Counted from the first letter of the stretch, positions 25,893 to 35,124 are shown. The stretch is DNA of 64,000 nt from Streptomyces sp. NBC_00286 (GCF_036173125.1 NZ_CP108054.1:9431501-9495500); one strand, 5' to 3'. Notes: a model not told the origin generated them from the letters alone. Numbers and translations: made by a program.

Positions 25893-26323
25893 CGTTGCCT
25901 GCCCCTCCGGCGCACCCGCTTTGAGCCGTCCGGCGGAGCCGCGGGCAACGCCGTGCGCCGAGGGCCACGGGCGGGCGTATCAAGCAGCGCGCTCAGGCTG
26001 GCGAAACCAAGTCGTCCGGCGGTGGATCGCGCAAGAGCAAGCCCTCCCGCCAGAGCGGTGGCACGCGGTCGAAGGCGTCTGGCGGCGCAGGAGGAGCACG
26101 GTCAGGTCCCACCCGCGACGGACTCCCCGCGGAGGCGCAGTCGTAAAGGGACCGAGGACGCTCATGGACAACTACCACGCGACCGCCCGCATCCTGCCCC
26201 GGTCACCCCGGCTGCACCGCGAACGTCACCCGCGCGACGTCCTCACGGCCTCCTTGGGCTGAGATTTTCCGTCACGACACACTGTCCGGCCGACCGGCCG
26301 GGAACGCCTGCTCTCACCCCTAA
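25893..26323. other. Intergenic region upstream of the hydrogenase structural operon
   Basis: No gene with supporting evidence was found in this stretch of about 430 bases. It must carry the promoter of the minus-strand operon that begins at 25892. I could not identify a confident -10/-35 pair or an operator. Short frames present on both strands lack ribosome-binding sites and family signatures. Confidence 0.5.
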
Positions 26324-26713
26324 TCACGGCTCCGGCGGTTGACTCCGCCGCTCGTTGTGCCATGCGATGGCGCGCCGGATTTCCGGCTCATGCAGGCCGG
26401 TCAGGCAGGCAAGCTGCTCCATGGTGAGAACCGGGGGACCGGACGCCAGGACGCGGGTGATCTTCGCCGCCCAGAGTTCCTCTTCGATGAAGGGCCGACG
26501 CCGGTACGTCTCTCTGATGGCGTCGAAGTGCACGTCCCTGCAGGCCGTCACGTGGCGAAGGCCGTCGAACCAGTCGTTGGTGGCATGCGTGGCGGAGGAG
26601 TCAGGGACGTACCCGCTCACCGCGTCACTCGCCGGGAACACGTCGCCGCACAGGTCGCACAGTTCCAAGCGGGCTGCTCGTGCCGGCCGAGCACGCTTCC
26701 TGCGCTTCCACAT
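26324..26713 (-). CDS. Hypothetical CxxC-containing small protein
   Basis: A 129-residue protein of unknown family. A basic N-terminus (MWKRRKRARPARAARLE) leads into LCDLCGDVFPASDAVSGYVP, a possible single zinc knuckle. A helical C-terminal part ends near LTMEQLACLTGLHEPEIRRA, which looks like a helix-turn-helix. The ATG at 26711-26713 is preferred over upstream starts because GGGAG lies five bases before it. It is on the same strand as the hydrogenase operon but about 430 bases upstream of it, so co-transcription is uncertain. Confidence 0.6.
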   Translation of the reverse strand: MWKRRKRARPARAARLELCDLCGDVFPASDAVSGYVPDSSATHATNDWFDGLRHVTACRDVHFDAIRETYRRRPFIEEELWAAKITRVLASGPPVLTMEQLACLTGLHEPEIRRAIAWHNERRSQPPEP

Positions 26714-26956
26714 CGTGCTCCCAAGGAGGTGACGAGACGTCGGCTTGTTGAGCAGCCGCTGAAACGGGCGGTACGGAAAGCCTCCGGGAATGGGCTTCCA
26801 CGCCGACACGGTTTCTCACTCGTTCCGTCGGCCGGGGAGGTCTTCTCGAAGCACGGATGCGGCAGGTGGGTTGGTTCCGCCCGGACGTTTTCCTCGCCAT
26901 GGCAATGAATGCCGCTCTCGGGCAGCCGCCATGCCGGACGCCTGTCCCGGGCGCCG

Positions 26957-27409
26957 TCAGCGCAGGACCTGGTACACCGAGGCGGTGGTGAGGCCGTACA
27001 CAAGATGTGGGACCACGTCGGACGCCCACGACGTCAGGTCCCACGAGGCGGGATCGGTCACTCTCAGCGCGGCGGCCGGGGCGTCACTGCCCGCCATGGC
27101 GGCCGCGCCGAGCAGCGGGCCGACCGCCCAGGCGGGCAGTGCTCCGCTGCCGCGCCGCAGCAGGCCGTACGCCGCGCCGACGCCGAGGCCGGTGACGTAG
27201 CCGAGGAACGTGCCGGCAGCTTGTTCGCGGTTGGACTTGGCCTCTCCGTCACCCAAGTCGACGCCTATGCGGTCGGCGAGACGATCGGCGACCTGGGTAG
27301 GGACGTCGCTGGAAGCCCGGCCGCGCAGCAGCATGTCGCCGTAGGTCGTCAGGTTGAGTGCGATGGTGCCGACCGCGCCTGCCAGCAGGCCTTTGGTGAC
27401 TGGCTGCAT
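26957..27409 (-). CDS. Small integral membrane protein (DUF1440/YagU-like)
   Basis: A 150-residue protein with three or four hydrophobic helices. It opens MQPVTKGLLAGAVGTIALNL and has a glycine-rich pair GTFLGYVTGLGVGAAYGLL at about residues 68-86. The central loop (VADRLADRIGVDLGDGEAKS) is acidic. A divergent relative of the same general fold lies at 27865-28362. GGGAG is found eight bases upstream of the ATG. Function is unknown; such pairs are common in Streptomyces stress regions. Confidence 0.7.
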   Translation of the reverse strand: MQPVTKGLLAGAVGTIALNLTTYGDMLLRGRASSDVPTQVADRLADRIGVDLGDGEAKSNREQAAGTFLGYVTGLGVGAAYGLLRRGSGALPAWAVGPLLGAAAMAGSDAPAAALRVTDPASWDLTSWASDVVPHLVYGLTTASVYQVLR

Positions 27410-27864
27410 GGGACGTACTCCCTTGGCATGTGAGCCGTTGGGACTGTCAGGCCCTCCGGGTTCCCTGGCAGCGGTCGACAAACAGGGCCCGGAGGCTGGT
27501 TCGGCGCGCTCTGACAGAGCAGTGCTCCGGACTCTGGCAGAACGGCTCGGGCGTGTGCATCTCGGAGCCGCAGGTGGCCGATCGCCTCTCACCAGCGGGT
27601 TGGGCTTTCCTGGAGCGGGGTACTCGCGACATACTGCCAAGATTTGTCGAAAATCGGTTGCCGTCCACGGAAGTGCGAGTTTCCCCACTCGAATCGACGG
27701 CTTGTTTCTGAACATCTGCGCCATGTCAGAACTGACCCCTGTGCTGCGGGGACGTGTCAGCCGACGGGGGAGGGACTGCCAGGCAGGGACATTGCGTCCG
27801 GGCACGGGCGTAGGGGCGGCGCCGAGCAGACCATCGCCGAGGGGGCAACCAGAAGGGGAGAGCC
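27410..27864. other. Divergent intergenic region between two small membrane-protein genes
   Basis: This 455-base stretch separates two oppositely oriented membrane-protein genes and probably holds both promoters. Bases about 27630-27720 are noticeably less GC-rich than their surroundings. No gene is supported: the open frames present lack ribosome-binding sites and recognisable domains. Confidence 0.5.
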
Positions 27865-28362
27865 GTGGCCGAACCGAAAAGGACGTGGTCATCGATCAGT
27901 CGTGCCGGGGCGCGGGGGCTTGTCGCCGCCATGGCGATGACGGGCAGCCGCACAGTGGCGGCGGGTATCGCTCCGGGGGAGCGGACGCCGCCAGAGGCGA
28001 TCGTGGAGAAGCAGGCGCCATACCTCTTCTCGCGCTTGGAAAAGCACCAGCGTGAAGCCGTCACCGAGCTGCTCCACTGGGTGTACGGCGCCGGTGGCGG
28101 TCTGGCTTTCGGCTTGCTGCCTGCACGGATCCGTCGATTTCCCGGGACGGGCGTGGTCTACGGATTGACGTTCTGGCTGGGCTTCGAGATGGGGATCGCT
28201 CCCATGCTCGGCATCGAGCAGGTGAAGCACCGGAAGGTGCTGTGGCGTGTGGTCATTGCGCTCGACCACGTGCTGTACGGCGTGGTGGTGGCCGGCCGTC
28301 TGGCCCCGGAACCGGCGATCGACGGCGACCGGGCCGAAGGCGAGGGCGAGGGCGACGACTGA
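27865..28362 (+). CDS. Small integral membrane protein (DUF1440/YagU-like)
   Basis: A 165-residue protein with about four membrane segments: GARGLVAAMAMTGSRTVAAG, LHWVYGAGGGLAFGLLPARI, GTGVVYGLTFWLGFEMGIAP and VIALDHVLYGVVVAGRL. The topology and the loop TPPEAIVEKQAPYLF are typical of DUF1440-like proteins. The GTG start at 27865 follows GGGGAG by five bases. It is probably a distant relative of the divergently encoded gene at 26957-27409. No function is known. Confidence 0.7.
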   Translation: MAEPKRTWSSISRAGARGLVAAMAMTGSRTVAAGIAPGERTPPEAIVEKQAPYLFSRLEKHQREAVTELLHWVYGAGGGLAFGLLPARIRRFPGTGVVYGLTFWLGFEMGIAPMLGIEQVKHRKVLWRVVIALDHVLYGVVVAGRLAPEPAIDGDRAEGEGEGDD

Positions 28363-28620
28363 ACGCGGGACAGGGCTCCCGCGGGGTCGACCTGCCCATG
28401 GTGAGTAGTCGCCGCAGCTTTGGCCTGCGCGCCCGTGTCAGGTCTCAGTCGGACGAAAGGCGGTGCTGCGGCGGCTGGCGCAGCCGGCCGCTGTGACCGA
28501 CGAGCGCATACACGGGGCGTGTCGCCGGCTGCCGGGCCTTCCGCCTGGTGTCACCCACGACGCGTGGAGCTTGGTGAGCCCCCTATGGGGTGGTGACTGT
28601 CCTGATACGGTCCCGCGGCG

Positions 28621-28770
28621 GTGTGCGCCTCGTGCGACGCCGCGTTGTGCGCGGAGCACGTGCGTGAGGAGGGGGAGGAGATCCGGCAGCTGGTCGGCAT
28701 GGGCAAGGCCACTCACGGTCGTCCTGCCCGCAGTTGCCGGTGCGACATGGCACGGGCGTCTCAGATGCGG
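28621..28770 (+). pseudogene. DUF2180-like zinc-finger protein, C-terminal remnant
   Basis: One frame reads VCASCDAALCAEHVREEGEE, then IRQLVGMGKATHGRPARSCRCD. This matches the pattern of short Streptomyces DUF2180 proteins (..C..CGA.lC.eH...., then ...GmG.aT....R...C..C). The N-terminal CYDC part is absent and the final CxxC is degraded to CRCD. No start codon with a ribosome-binding site precedes it. Decay is inferred from the missing ends. Confidence 0.45.
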
Positions 28771-30605
28771 GGGAGTCCGTGTGCGGTCGGGGCTGTGCCA
28801 GGAGGACCCTGATCCATGCCGGGGCGCGCGGTCCTCGTCTGTGTCCCGCTGAGGAACCGCGCCGTGTTGACCAGGCCGACGAGGCTGAACGCCTGCGGGG
28901 TGTTGCCCAGATGGCGGCGGGCGCGGGGATCGTACTCCTCACTGAGCAGGCCGACGTCGTTGCGCATGGACACCAGGTGTTCGAAGAGCTCTTCCGCCTC
29001 GGCCTGGCGCCCGATGCCGTGGAGCGCGTCGGCCAGCCAGAACGTGCAGGCCAGGAAGGCACCCTCGGTTCCGGGGAGAGCGTCGACGTTGTCGTCGGCG
29101 CCCAGACGGTAACGCAGCAGCAGACCGTCGTCGCACAGCTCCCGCCGTACGGCCTCCACGGTGCCGTGGATGCGAGGGTCGCTCCAGGGCAGGAATCCGA
29201 CCCGGGGCAGGAGGAGCAGTGAGGCGTCGAGACCTCGGGAGCCGTAGTACTGCGTGAAGGTGTTGCGCTCGGAGTCGTAGCCGTCTGCGCACACGTCGGC
29301 GTGGATGCGGTCCCGTAGGGCGCGCCAGTGGTCCGCCGGGCCGCTGAGGCCATGGCGGGCCACGGTGTCCACGGCCCGGTCGGCGGCGACCCAGGCCATG
29401 ACCTTGGAGTGGACGAAGTGGCGTCGAGGTCCGCGGACCTCCCACAGCCCGTTGTCCGGCTCCTTCCAGCGGCCCTCGAGGTGGTCGAGCAGGGCGCGTT
29501 GCATGTCCCAGGCGGTCTCGTGCGGGGTGAGGCCGGTGCTGCGGGCCAGGTGCAAGGTGTCGAGGACCGCTCCCCAGACGTCCAACTGGAGCTGGTCGGC
29601 GGCGGCGTTGCCGATGCGCACCGGGGCGGAACCCTCGTAGCCGGACAGCCAGCGAAGGGTGTGCTCGGGAAGTCGGCGTGCGCCGTCGACGGCGTACATG
29701 ATCTGCAGTTTCGCCGGATCGCCGGCGACGGCGCGCAGGAGCCACTCCCGCCAGGCCGCGGCTTCGTCGACGTAGCCGGTGCCGAGCAGTGCCTGCAGGG
29801 TGAAGGCGGCGTCCCGCAGCCAGCAGTAGCGGTAGTCCCAGTTGCGCTCGCCGCCGATCTCCTCGGGAAGGGATGTGGTGGCCGCGGCGAGGACTCCGCC
29901 TGTGGGCGCGTAGGTGAGCGCCTTGAGCAGGAGAAGGGAACGCCGCACCTCCTGAGGCCATCGGCCGTCGTAGCGGCACCGGGACATCCAGTCAGTCCAG
30001 AACGCCTCGGTGTCCGCGAGTGCCATGTCGGCGTCCACGGGTTCCGGGCGGGCCAGGTGGGAGGGGGCGTGGGTGAGCACGAAGGGCACGCGCTGCCCGG
30101 CCTGGACGGTGAACTCGGCGACGGTCGTGAGATCTCGGCCGTGCAGGTCGACGGGTGTGCGCAGCCAGAGGGCATCGGGTCCTGCCACCGCGGCCAGGTC
30201 CGGCCCGATGCGGCGCACCCAGGGCACCAGATGGCCGTAGTCGAGTCGGAGCCGCAACTCCATGCGCATGGTCACGTGGCCGGACAGGCCCTCGACCACG
30301 CGCACGACGTCCGCCGCCTCGCCGCGCAGTGGCATGCAGTCCACAACGCGCACGTCACCTTCGGGGGTGTGCCACACGCTCTCCAGGATCAGGGTGTCGC
30401 CGCGGTAGCGGCGGTGCGTGGCAGGGCCTCCGGACGCGGGCGCGAGCAGCCACCGCCCGGCCTCCTCGTGGTGCAACAGGGCGGCGAAGCACGCCGGGGA
30501 GTCGAAACGGGGCAGGCAGAGCCAGTCGATGGAACCGTCGCGGCCGACCAGCGCGGCGGTGTGCAGATCGCCGAGCAGGGCATAGTCCTCGATGGCCGCG
30601 GCCAT
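28761..30605 (-). CDS. GH15 family glycoside hydrolase (glucoamylase/trehalase-like)
   Basis: A 614-residue cytosolic enzyme. The N-terminal trehalase-like beta-sandwich domain starts IEDYALLGDLHTAALVGRDG, with SIDWLCLPRFDSPACFAALL next. The (alpha/alpha)6 catalytic domain contains GGERNWDYRYCWLRDAAFTL (about residue 300), bearing a general-acid region, and ADDNVDALPGTEGAFLACTF near 530, bearing the catalytic base glutamate. Members hydrolyse alpha-glucosides such as trehalose or maltodextrin. The ATG at 30603-30605 with GGAGAG five bases upstream is chosen over the longer frame that begins at 30725. It is monocistronic. Confidence 0.9.
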   Translation of the reverse strand: MAAAIEDYALLGDLHTAALVGRDGSIDWLCLPRFDSPACFAALLHHEEAGRWLLAPASGGPATHRRYRGDTLILESVWHTPEGDVRVVDCMPLRGEAADVVRVVEGLSGHVTMRMELRLRLDYGHLVPWVRRIGPDLAAVAGPDALWLRTPVDLHGRDLTTVAEFTVQAGQRVPFVLTHAPSHLARPEPVDADMALADTEAFWTDWMSRCRYDGRWPQEVRRSLLLLKALTYAPTGGVLAAATTSLPEEIGGERNWDYRYCWLRDAAFTLQALLGTGYVDEAAAWREWLLRAVAGDPAKLQIMYAVDGARRLPEHTLRWLSGYEGSAPVRIGNAAADQLQLDVWGAVLDTLHLARSTGLTPHETAWDMQRALLDHLEGRWKEPDNGLWEVRGPRRHFVHSKVMAWVAADRAVDTVARHGLSGPADHWRALRDRIHADVCADGYDSERNTFTQYYGSRGLDASLLLLPRVGFLPWSDPRIHGTVEAVRRELCDDGLLLRYRLGADDNVDALPGTEGAFLACTFWLADALHGIGRQAEAEELFEHLVSMRNDVGLLSEEYDPRARRHLGNTPQAFSLVGLVNTARFLSGTQTRTARPGMDQGPPGTAPTAHGLPRI

Positions 30606-30838
30606 ACGCTCTCCGGGCGGTTCGGGTGAACGGTCGGCTGAGCTTCGCCCGAGTGCCCGGGACGCTGCTCCGTACACCGCCGGGACCGGCTTCCGGTGGC
30701 CTCCCACCCGTCCGAACTTCCGCACACGGGGCGACGATCAGGGTTTCAGCGGTCGTATGCCGTGAGACCCAAAAGGGCTGAGAGACATCGTCCGGACGCA
30801 GAGTGCGTCAAGGCGGTTTCCGATGGGAGGGGACCCAG

Positions 30839-31150
30839 GTGCCGGATACATTGACGCTGATCGCCGGGGACCGCCAACGCGTCGAGCGAGGCAAGGAGTT
30901 CGCACCTCTCGCCGTCCTGGTGGCGTCCGATGGCGAACCCGCCGGCGGCCGCATGGTGAGTTTCTTCGTCGACGATCCCGAGGGAACCGGTACCGACTTC
31001 CGAGGTGGCTCGCCCGTCCGGGTCACCACGGCCTCGGACGGTACGGGAACCACGGATGTGCCGCTCATCGCCGGCGATTCCCCCGGCGTCGTGCAGATCA
31101 ACGTCATCGCCGACGGCGTGAACTCCGCCTTCTCCGTGGTAGTGGTGTAG
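30839..31150 (+). CDS. Single Ig-like (Big-type) domain protein
   Basis: A 103-residue protein made of one bacterial Ig-like beta-sandwich: TLIAGDRQRVERGKEFAPLA, VLVASDGEPAGGRMVSFFVD, VTTASDGTGTTDVPLIAGDS and VVQINVIADGVNSAFSVVVV. No signal peptide or membrane helix is seen, so it appears cytosolic. The GTG at 30839 is chosen because GGAGGGG lies just before it. Such domains normally occur in surface proteins; a free-standing cytosolic copy is common in Streptomyces but of unknown role. Confidence 0.7.
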   Translation: MPDTLTLIAGDRQRVERGKEFAPLAVLVASDGEPAGGRMVSFFVDDPEGTGTDFRGGSPVRVTTASDGTGTTDVPLIAGDSPGVVQINVIADGVNSAFSVVVV

Positions 31151-31393
31151 GGCAGCGAGCGCCAACAGAAGCTGGGGCTCTCGGGCGGGGGCCCGTGGTG
31201 TGTCTTCGTGCGGCCACAGGGCGTACATGTAAACCGTTGCCCGCTGAGCGGGAAAAGGCCGGGGCCCCGCCTCGCCCGCCCGGACATGAGCACCTCCCGC
31301 GCCTCATCTCCACACGTACGTCAAGGGTGCGTACGCGAAGCCACGGGAACGGCACGGTCCCGCAGGCACTCTTCCCCGGGCGGCGCCGCCCGG

Positions 31394-31561
31394 TCAGCAG
31401 CCCGTCATTGCACGCCGCAGGAAGGTGCAGGACCGGTTCAGCAGCCGGGACACCTGCATTTGGGACACGCCCACGACGTCCGCGACTTCGCGCTGGGTGA
31501 GGGAGTTGAGAAAGTAAAGCCTCAGCACGCGGCGTTCCCGGTCGGGCAGCCTGGTGATGCC
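31394..31561 (-). pseudogene. SigB/SigF-class sigma factor, region 4 remnant
   Basis: The minus strand encodes GITRLPDRERRVLRLYFLNS, then LTQREVADVVGVSQMQVSRL and LNRSCTFLRRAMTGC before a stop at 31394-31396. This is sigma region 4, including its helix-turn-helix, and closely parallels the intact sigma factor at 33152-34129 (TQQQIADDIGVSQMQVSRIL). All upstream domains are missing; homology stops abruptly at about 31561, where an unrelated ORF ends. It is therefore a truncated gene left by rearrangement. Confidence 0.75.
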
Positions 31562-31882
31562 TTACGGCATGCCTGATCCGGGCCGGTCCTCAAGGACCTG
31601 CGACGGTGAGGGCGGAGCCAGCCCATACGGCTGGGGCGACCGGCGTTCATCGCTGCCGGGTGCCGAGAGGATCGCTGCGAGCAGCAGCCCGACAGCGGCC
31701 ACGACAGCGGCCACGACGGCGAACGCGACAGCGAGCCGTCGCCAGGCGGCCCGTCCTGGTGTGTGGCAGGCTCCTGAAAGCGGGGCCCGTACCGAGCGCC
31801 GTCGCCGCTGGGCCGCCGGGAGCCGGTCGGGCCAAGCCCTGGTGAGAAAGTCCTCGCGCCCAGGAGGCGGCTGCACCGTCAC
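31562..31882 (-). CDS. Hypothetical single-pass membrane protein
   Basis: A 106-residue ORF with a GTG start at 31880-31882. A basic cytosolic N-terminus (about residues 1-48, rich in Arg and Pro) is followed by a strong helix, AVAFAVVAAVVAAVGLLLAAIL (written here to show about 20 hydrophobic residues at 51-72), and a short polar tail. Its stop abuts the sigma-factor remnant, so the C-terminus may be artificial. No family is recognised and no strong ribosome-binding site is visible. Confidence 0.4.
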   Translation of the reverse strand: MTVQPPPGREDFLTRAWPDRLPAAQRRRRSVRAPLSGACHTPGRAAWRRLAVAFAVVAAVVAAVGLLLAAILSAPGSDERRSPQPYGLAPPSPSQVLEDRPGSGMP

Positions 31883-32102
31883 ATCCGGTCACGGGCAGTC
31901 AGCGAGCCCGCCCTGGCCATGGCAGTGCACTACGCGCGTGCCGACGCTTTCCACAGGCGCCCAGTCAGCGCAGCGAACGAGGATCACGGCGCAGGGCCGT
32001 GCAGCTGCGGGAGGCGGGTACTCGCAGCACGGTTGCCGACCATACGACCGAGCCCTGAGCGGACACCAGGTCGGCTCAGATCAAGGAGAGGAGCGCCCGC
32101 AC

Positions 32103-32666
32103 ATGGGGCATGGAGGAAACGTCATCCAGGAGCTGACAGCGGACCATCGGGAAGTGGACGAGCTGTTCGCGCAGATCGAAACCCACACCGCGGCGGACTC
32201 CAGGCGCCGAGAGCTGGCCGACCAGCTGACCATCGAGCTCGTCAGGCACTCGGTGGCGGAGGAAGAGCACCTGTACCCGGCGGTGCGCCGGTACGTCGAC
32301 GGTGGTGACGACCTCGCCGACAAGGAGATCGCCGACCACAGCGAAGTGGAGCGCCTGCTGAAGGACTTGGAGTCCTGCGAGCCCGGCGACGCGCAGTTCG
32401 ACATCCTCATCGGACAGCTCAAGTCGTCGGTGACCGAACACGTCAGGGACGAAGAAGACCGCCTGTTCCGCCTGCTGGCCGGGGCCTGCCCTCCGGAAGC
32501 ACTCGGTGAACTGGGCGAAAAGGTACGCCAGGCCAAAGAGACCGCGCCGACCCGCCCGCACCCCGCAGCCCCGGACACCCCGCCGCTCAACAAACTCCTC
32601 GCCCCAGGGACCGGAATGGTGGACCGGGTCCGCGACATGCTCACCGGCCGCGGCAAGCAGGACTGA
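32103..32666 (+). CDS. Hemerythrin-domain protein (second copy)
   Basis: A 187-residue HHE-type protein. Iron-ligand motifs in order are QELTADHREVDELFAQIETH, LVRHSVAEEEHLYPAVRRYV, IADHSEVERLL and VTEHVRDEEDRLF. The tail KETAPTRPHPAAPDTPP and the following amphipathic helix (VDRVRDMLTG) repeat the tail of the hemerythrin in the hydrogenase operon (23525-24070), so the two are paralogues. The ATG at 32103 is preceded by GAGGAG. It stands alone; a role in O2 or nitrosative/oxidative stress handling is usual for the family. Confidence 0.9.
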   Translation: MGHGGNVIQELTADHREVDELFAQIETHTAADSRRRELADQLTIELVRHSVAEEEHLYPAVRRYVDGGDDLADKEIADHSEVERLLKDLESCEPGDAQFDILIGQLKSSVTEHVRDEEDRLFRLLAGACPPEALGELGEKVRQAKETAPTRPHPAAPDTPPLNKLLAPGTGMVDRVRDMLTGRGKQD

Positions 32667-32964
32667 CCCGAAGCCGAAGACCAGCGTGGAGGGTGGCCGG
32701 GCGCACTGAGACGTACATGCTTTTTGATGCCCACGCGGATGTCAGCCACCTGATCACCGGGCTCGCGCGTTTCCGGCGCCGGGCTGCGGCTCGGCGTACG
32801 AGCGTCCGTACCGGAGGGACGTGACCGCGCCGTCCCGCGCAGGTGCCCGGGGCAGCCCGGTGTGCTTGGAGCTCACCCGAACGGACGCACGCGAAGCGGT
32901 TTGCGGGCCATCGCGGGAGGTAACCCAAGGGCCCACCGTCCTCACCACCCGTTCAGGAGAACCC

Positions 32965-33213
32965 ATGACTGAAGTCGCCGATTACGTGCTGCAACGCCTG
33001 ACGGGGTGGGGCGTACAGCGGGTGTACGGATACCCGGGTGACGGCATCAACGGACTGCTGGGTGCCTTCGACCGGGCCCAGGGAAATCCGGAGTTCATCC
33101 AGGTCAGGCACGAGGAGATGGCCGCGTTCATGGCGTGCGCGCACGCCAAGTTCACCGGAGAGGTCGGCTGCTGCACGGCCACGTCCGGCCCCGGAGCCGT
33201 CCACCTGCGCCGC
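32965..33213 (+). pseudogene. Pyruvate oxidase-like TPP enzyme, N-terminal remnant
   Basis: From an ATG with GGAGAACCC upstream the frame reads MTEVADYVLQRLTGWGVQRV, YGYPGDGINGLLGAFDRAQG, then IQVRHEEMAAFMACAHAKFT and CTATSGPGAVHL. This is the first 83 residues of a thiamine-diphosphate enzyme of the PoxB/acetolactate-synthase family, including the catalytic glutamate of the RHEEMAAF motif. Homology stops at about 33213, where the frame runs antisense into the end of a sigma-factor gene. About 500 residues are missing. Confidence 0.85.
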
Positions 33214-34129
33214 CCGCGCCGAGGCCGAGGTCGTCGAGGTTTCGGCGGGCCGGGCGCCGGATGACGGCGGGCCCGGCGGACGGGCGAGCGGCGGCCTTCC
33301 GCTCGTTGTCCGGAGCCGGAGTCGGATCGGTTTCCGTCAGGGCGCCGCGCAGCTGGGCAAAACAGCGTGTCAGGATCCGCGAGACCTGCATCTGCGAGAC
33401 GCCGATGTCGTCGGCGATCTGCTGTTGGGTCCACTCGCGGTAGAAGCGCAGGTAGACGACGCGACGTTCCCTGTCCGTGGGCTGCCGCACGGCCGAGGCC
33501 AACGTCACGGTGTCGACGACGCGTTCGAGCCTACGGTCCTCGGAGCCGACCAGCGACACAAGAGGAGCGCCCTCGCCGTCGGGCGCCGGGGCGTCCAGGG
33601 CACGCGGGCGGCATTCCCGGATCGCGCGCAGCGTCGACATGACGCGGTGCGTCTCGAGACCGGTGTGCTCGGCGATCTGCCCGGGCGTGGGCGAACAGCC
33701 GGCCAGTTGCTGCTCAAGCTCCTCGACGGCTTGGAAGACCTGGCCGGACGCCTCCTGCACAGGGCGGGGAAGGCGCATCGTCGTGGTCCGGTCACGGATG
33801 TGCCGCTTGAGCTCGCCGACGACGGTGGGCAGCGCGTACGAGAGGAACGCGTATCCCCGTGTGTGGTCGTATCCGTCGACGGCCTTGACCAGTCCCAGTG
33901 CCGCGACCTGCACAAGATCGTCCAAGTCCTCTCCGAGATCGCGGAAGCGGCGGGCGACCCGGCGTGCCATCGGCAGCAGCTGGCGGATCGCCCTCTCTCG
34001 GAGGGCTGTGCGGTTCGGCCCCGGGGGTTGGGCCGCCATGTCCCGCAGCAGCGCGTCGATGCTGTCCGAGGAGAGATCCGAGGCTGCTGCGGCGTCGTTC
34101 GTCCGGTGCGCATAGGTGGCTGAGGACAA
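33152..34129 (-). CDS. SigB/SigF/SigG-class RNA polymerase sigma factor
   Basis: A 325-residue sigma factor of the actinobacterial stress/differentiation class. Region 2 contains MARRVARRFRDLGEDLDDLV and AFLSYALPTVVGELKRHIRD, region 3 PTPGQIAEHTGLETHRVMST, and region 4 EWTQQQIADDIGVSQMQVSR. A TTG at 34127-34129 is taken as start because AGGAGG lies four to five bases upstream and the family N-terminus begins there. The last 50 residues or so (RKAAARPSAGP...) do not belong to the family and run antisense through a truncated TPP-enzyme gene, so the original C-terminus was probably replaced. No anti-sigma gene is adjacent. Confidence 0.85.
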   Translation of the reverse strand: MSSATYAHRTNDAAAASDLSSDSIDALLRDMAAQPPGPNRTALRERAIRQLLPMARRVARRFRDLGEDLDDLVQVAALGLVKAVDGYDHTRGYAFLSYALPTVVGELKRHIRDRTTTMRLPRPVQEASGQVFQAVEELEQQLAGCSPTPGQIAEHTGLETHRVMSTLRAIRECRPRALDAPAPDGEGAPLVSLVGSEDRRLERVVDTVTLASAVRQPTDRERRVVYLRFYREWTQQQIADDIGVSQMQVSRILTRCFAQLRGALTETDPTPAPDNERKAAARPSAGPAVIRRPARRNLDDLGLGAGGAGGRLRGRTWPCSSRPLR

Positions 34130-34830
34130 CGGTCCTCCTGGTCGGGTGGCGCGAGGGACGCGCGGCGGCGCGAACCCTCTGGGGCGGGGACGGACACCGT
34201 CGGCCGGCGGCGACCCGTTCTGAGCGGGCCGTCTCGGCAGGCGTAGCGAGGCTCGCTTCGCCGACCGGCCGTGGAGCGGAAGAGCGCGGACTGCGCTGCG
34301 CTCATGTCCGTTTGGTCGACGCGACCACCACCTCGCAGGAGTCGTTCCATCTCGTACGGCCCCTGGAGTCACCCGGCGAAGGTGCTGTGAAACGAACGAT
34401 CACCATCCGCCGCGGGACGCGCTCCCGGCGGGGCGACAGACGGAATGCCCCCGTACGGACCCCGACGGCTCCTCACGGCACCTGCCTACCGCTACCGGTT
34501 CGCGACGGCGTGCTTGACCAATGTCTTTCCGAGTCCCACAGCAGCCCCGCCGCCGAGAGCGCGCGTCGCCCACGACGGCGGTGAAGGCGTCGACGAAGTG
34601 GACATCGAGTTCGCCGAGTGGGACAGGAGGGGCTGGCCGCGCGTGAGGACCTCAGGCGACGCGCTCGCCCAGCAGCCTGCACAGCGACCGTCGGATTCCA
34701 GACGATCACGCATGTGAGGATCTGCCCACGACGCGCCCGCGCATGGTGGGCACCAGGCACCAGGCACCAGCCGGACGCGGTCTGGGATGTGGCGGCCACC
34801 ACCGATGCCATGCCCGTTGCGCCGCGTTGC
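34130..34830. other. Gene-poor stretch with possible decayed coding
   Basis: No intact gene is supported in these 700 bases. On the minus strand, 34492-34600 reads RALGGGAAVGLGKTLVKHAV and ends ANR-stop, which looks like the C-terminus of a lost membrane protein, but nothing upstream supports it. The rest carries only overlapping shadow frames. Confidence 0.4.
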
Positions 34831-35124
34831 TCAGCGCCCGTCGTCGACCTCGTCAGCCGGTCGCGAAGCGCCCGTGCCGTGCACCTCGTGCGGACGACGG
34901 AGCCTGCGGTGGCGTACCGCCGGACTCATCGTCGTTGCCAGACCCAGGCAGAAGATGAGCGCCAGAGCCAGGCCGGCGCAGAAGACGGCCAGCGTGTTTA
35001 TCGTGGCGATGTTCTCGCCGAGTATCGACACCGTGTACTCCGGGCCGCCGGACAGGTTGTCAGCGATCACCAGGCCCGTGAAGGCCCCGGTGGCCGCGAG
35101 GAGGAGCAGACCGAGGAGGAACAT
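34831..35124 (-). CDS. Small two-helix membrane protein
   Basis: A 97-residue protein with two membrane helices (MFLLGLLLLAATGAFTGLVI and NTLAVFCAGLALALIFCLGL), separated by the short loop DNLSGGPEYTVSILGENIAT, and a basic/acidic cytosolic tail. The ATG at 35122-35124 is preferred over the one at 35133, because AGGAG is directly adjacent to the latter but nine bases from the former. Similar proteins are frequent in Streptomyces and lack an assigned function. A stress-type promoter lies about 40 bases upstream. Confidence 0.7.
   Translation of the reverse strand: MFLLGLLLLAATGAFTGLVIADNLSGGPEYTVSILGENIATINTLAVFCAGLALALIFCLGLATTMSPAVRHRRLRRPHEVHGTGASRPADEVDDGR

Noticed and set aside
27430-27711. 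93-residue plus-strand ORF in the divergent intergenic region
   Set aside because: No ribosome-binding site, mixed codon use and no recognisable domain; the region is better explained as promoters.
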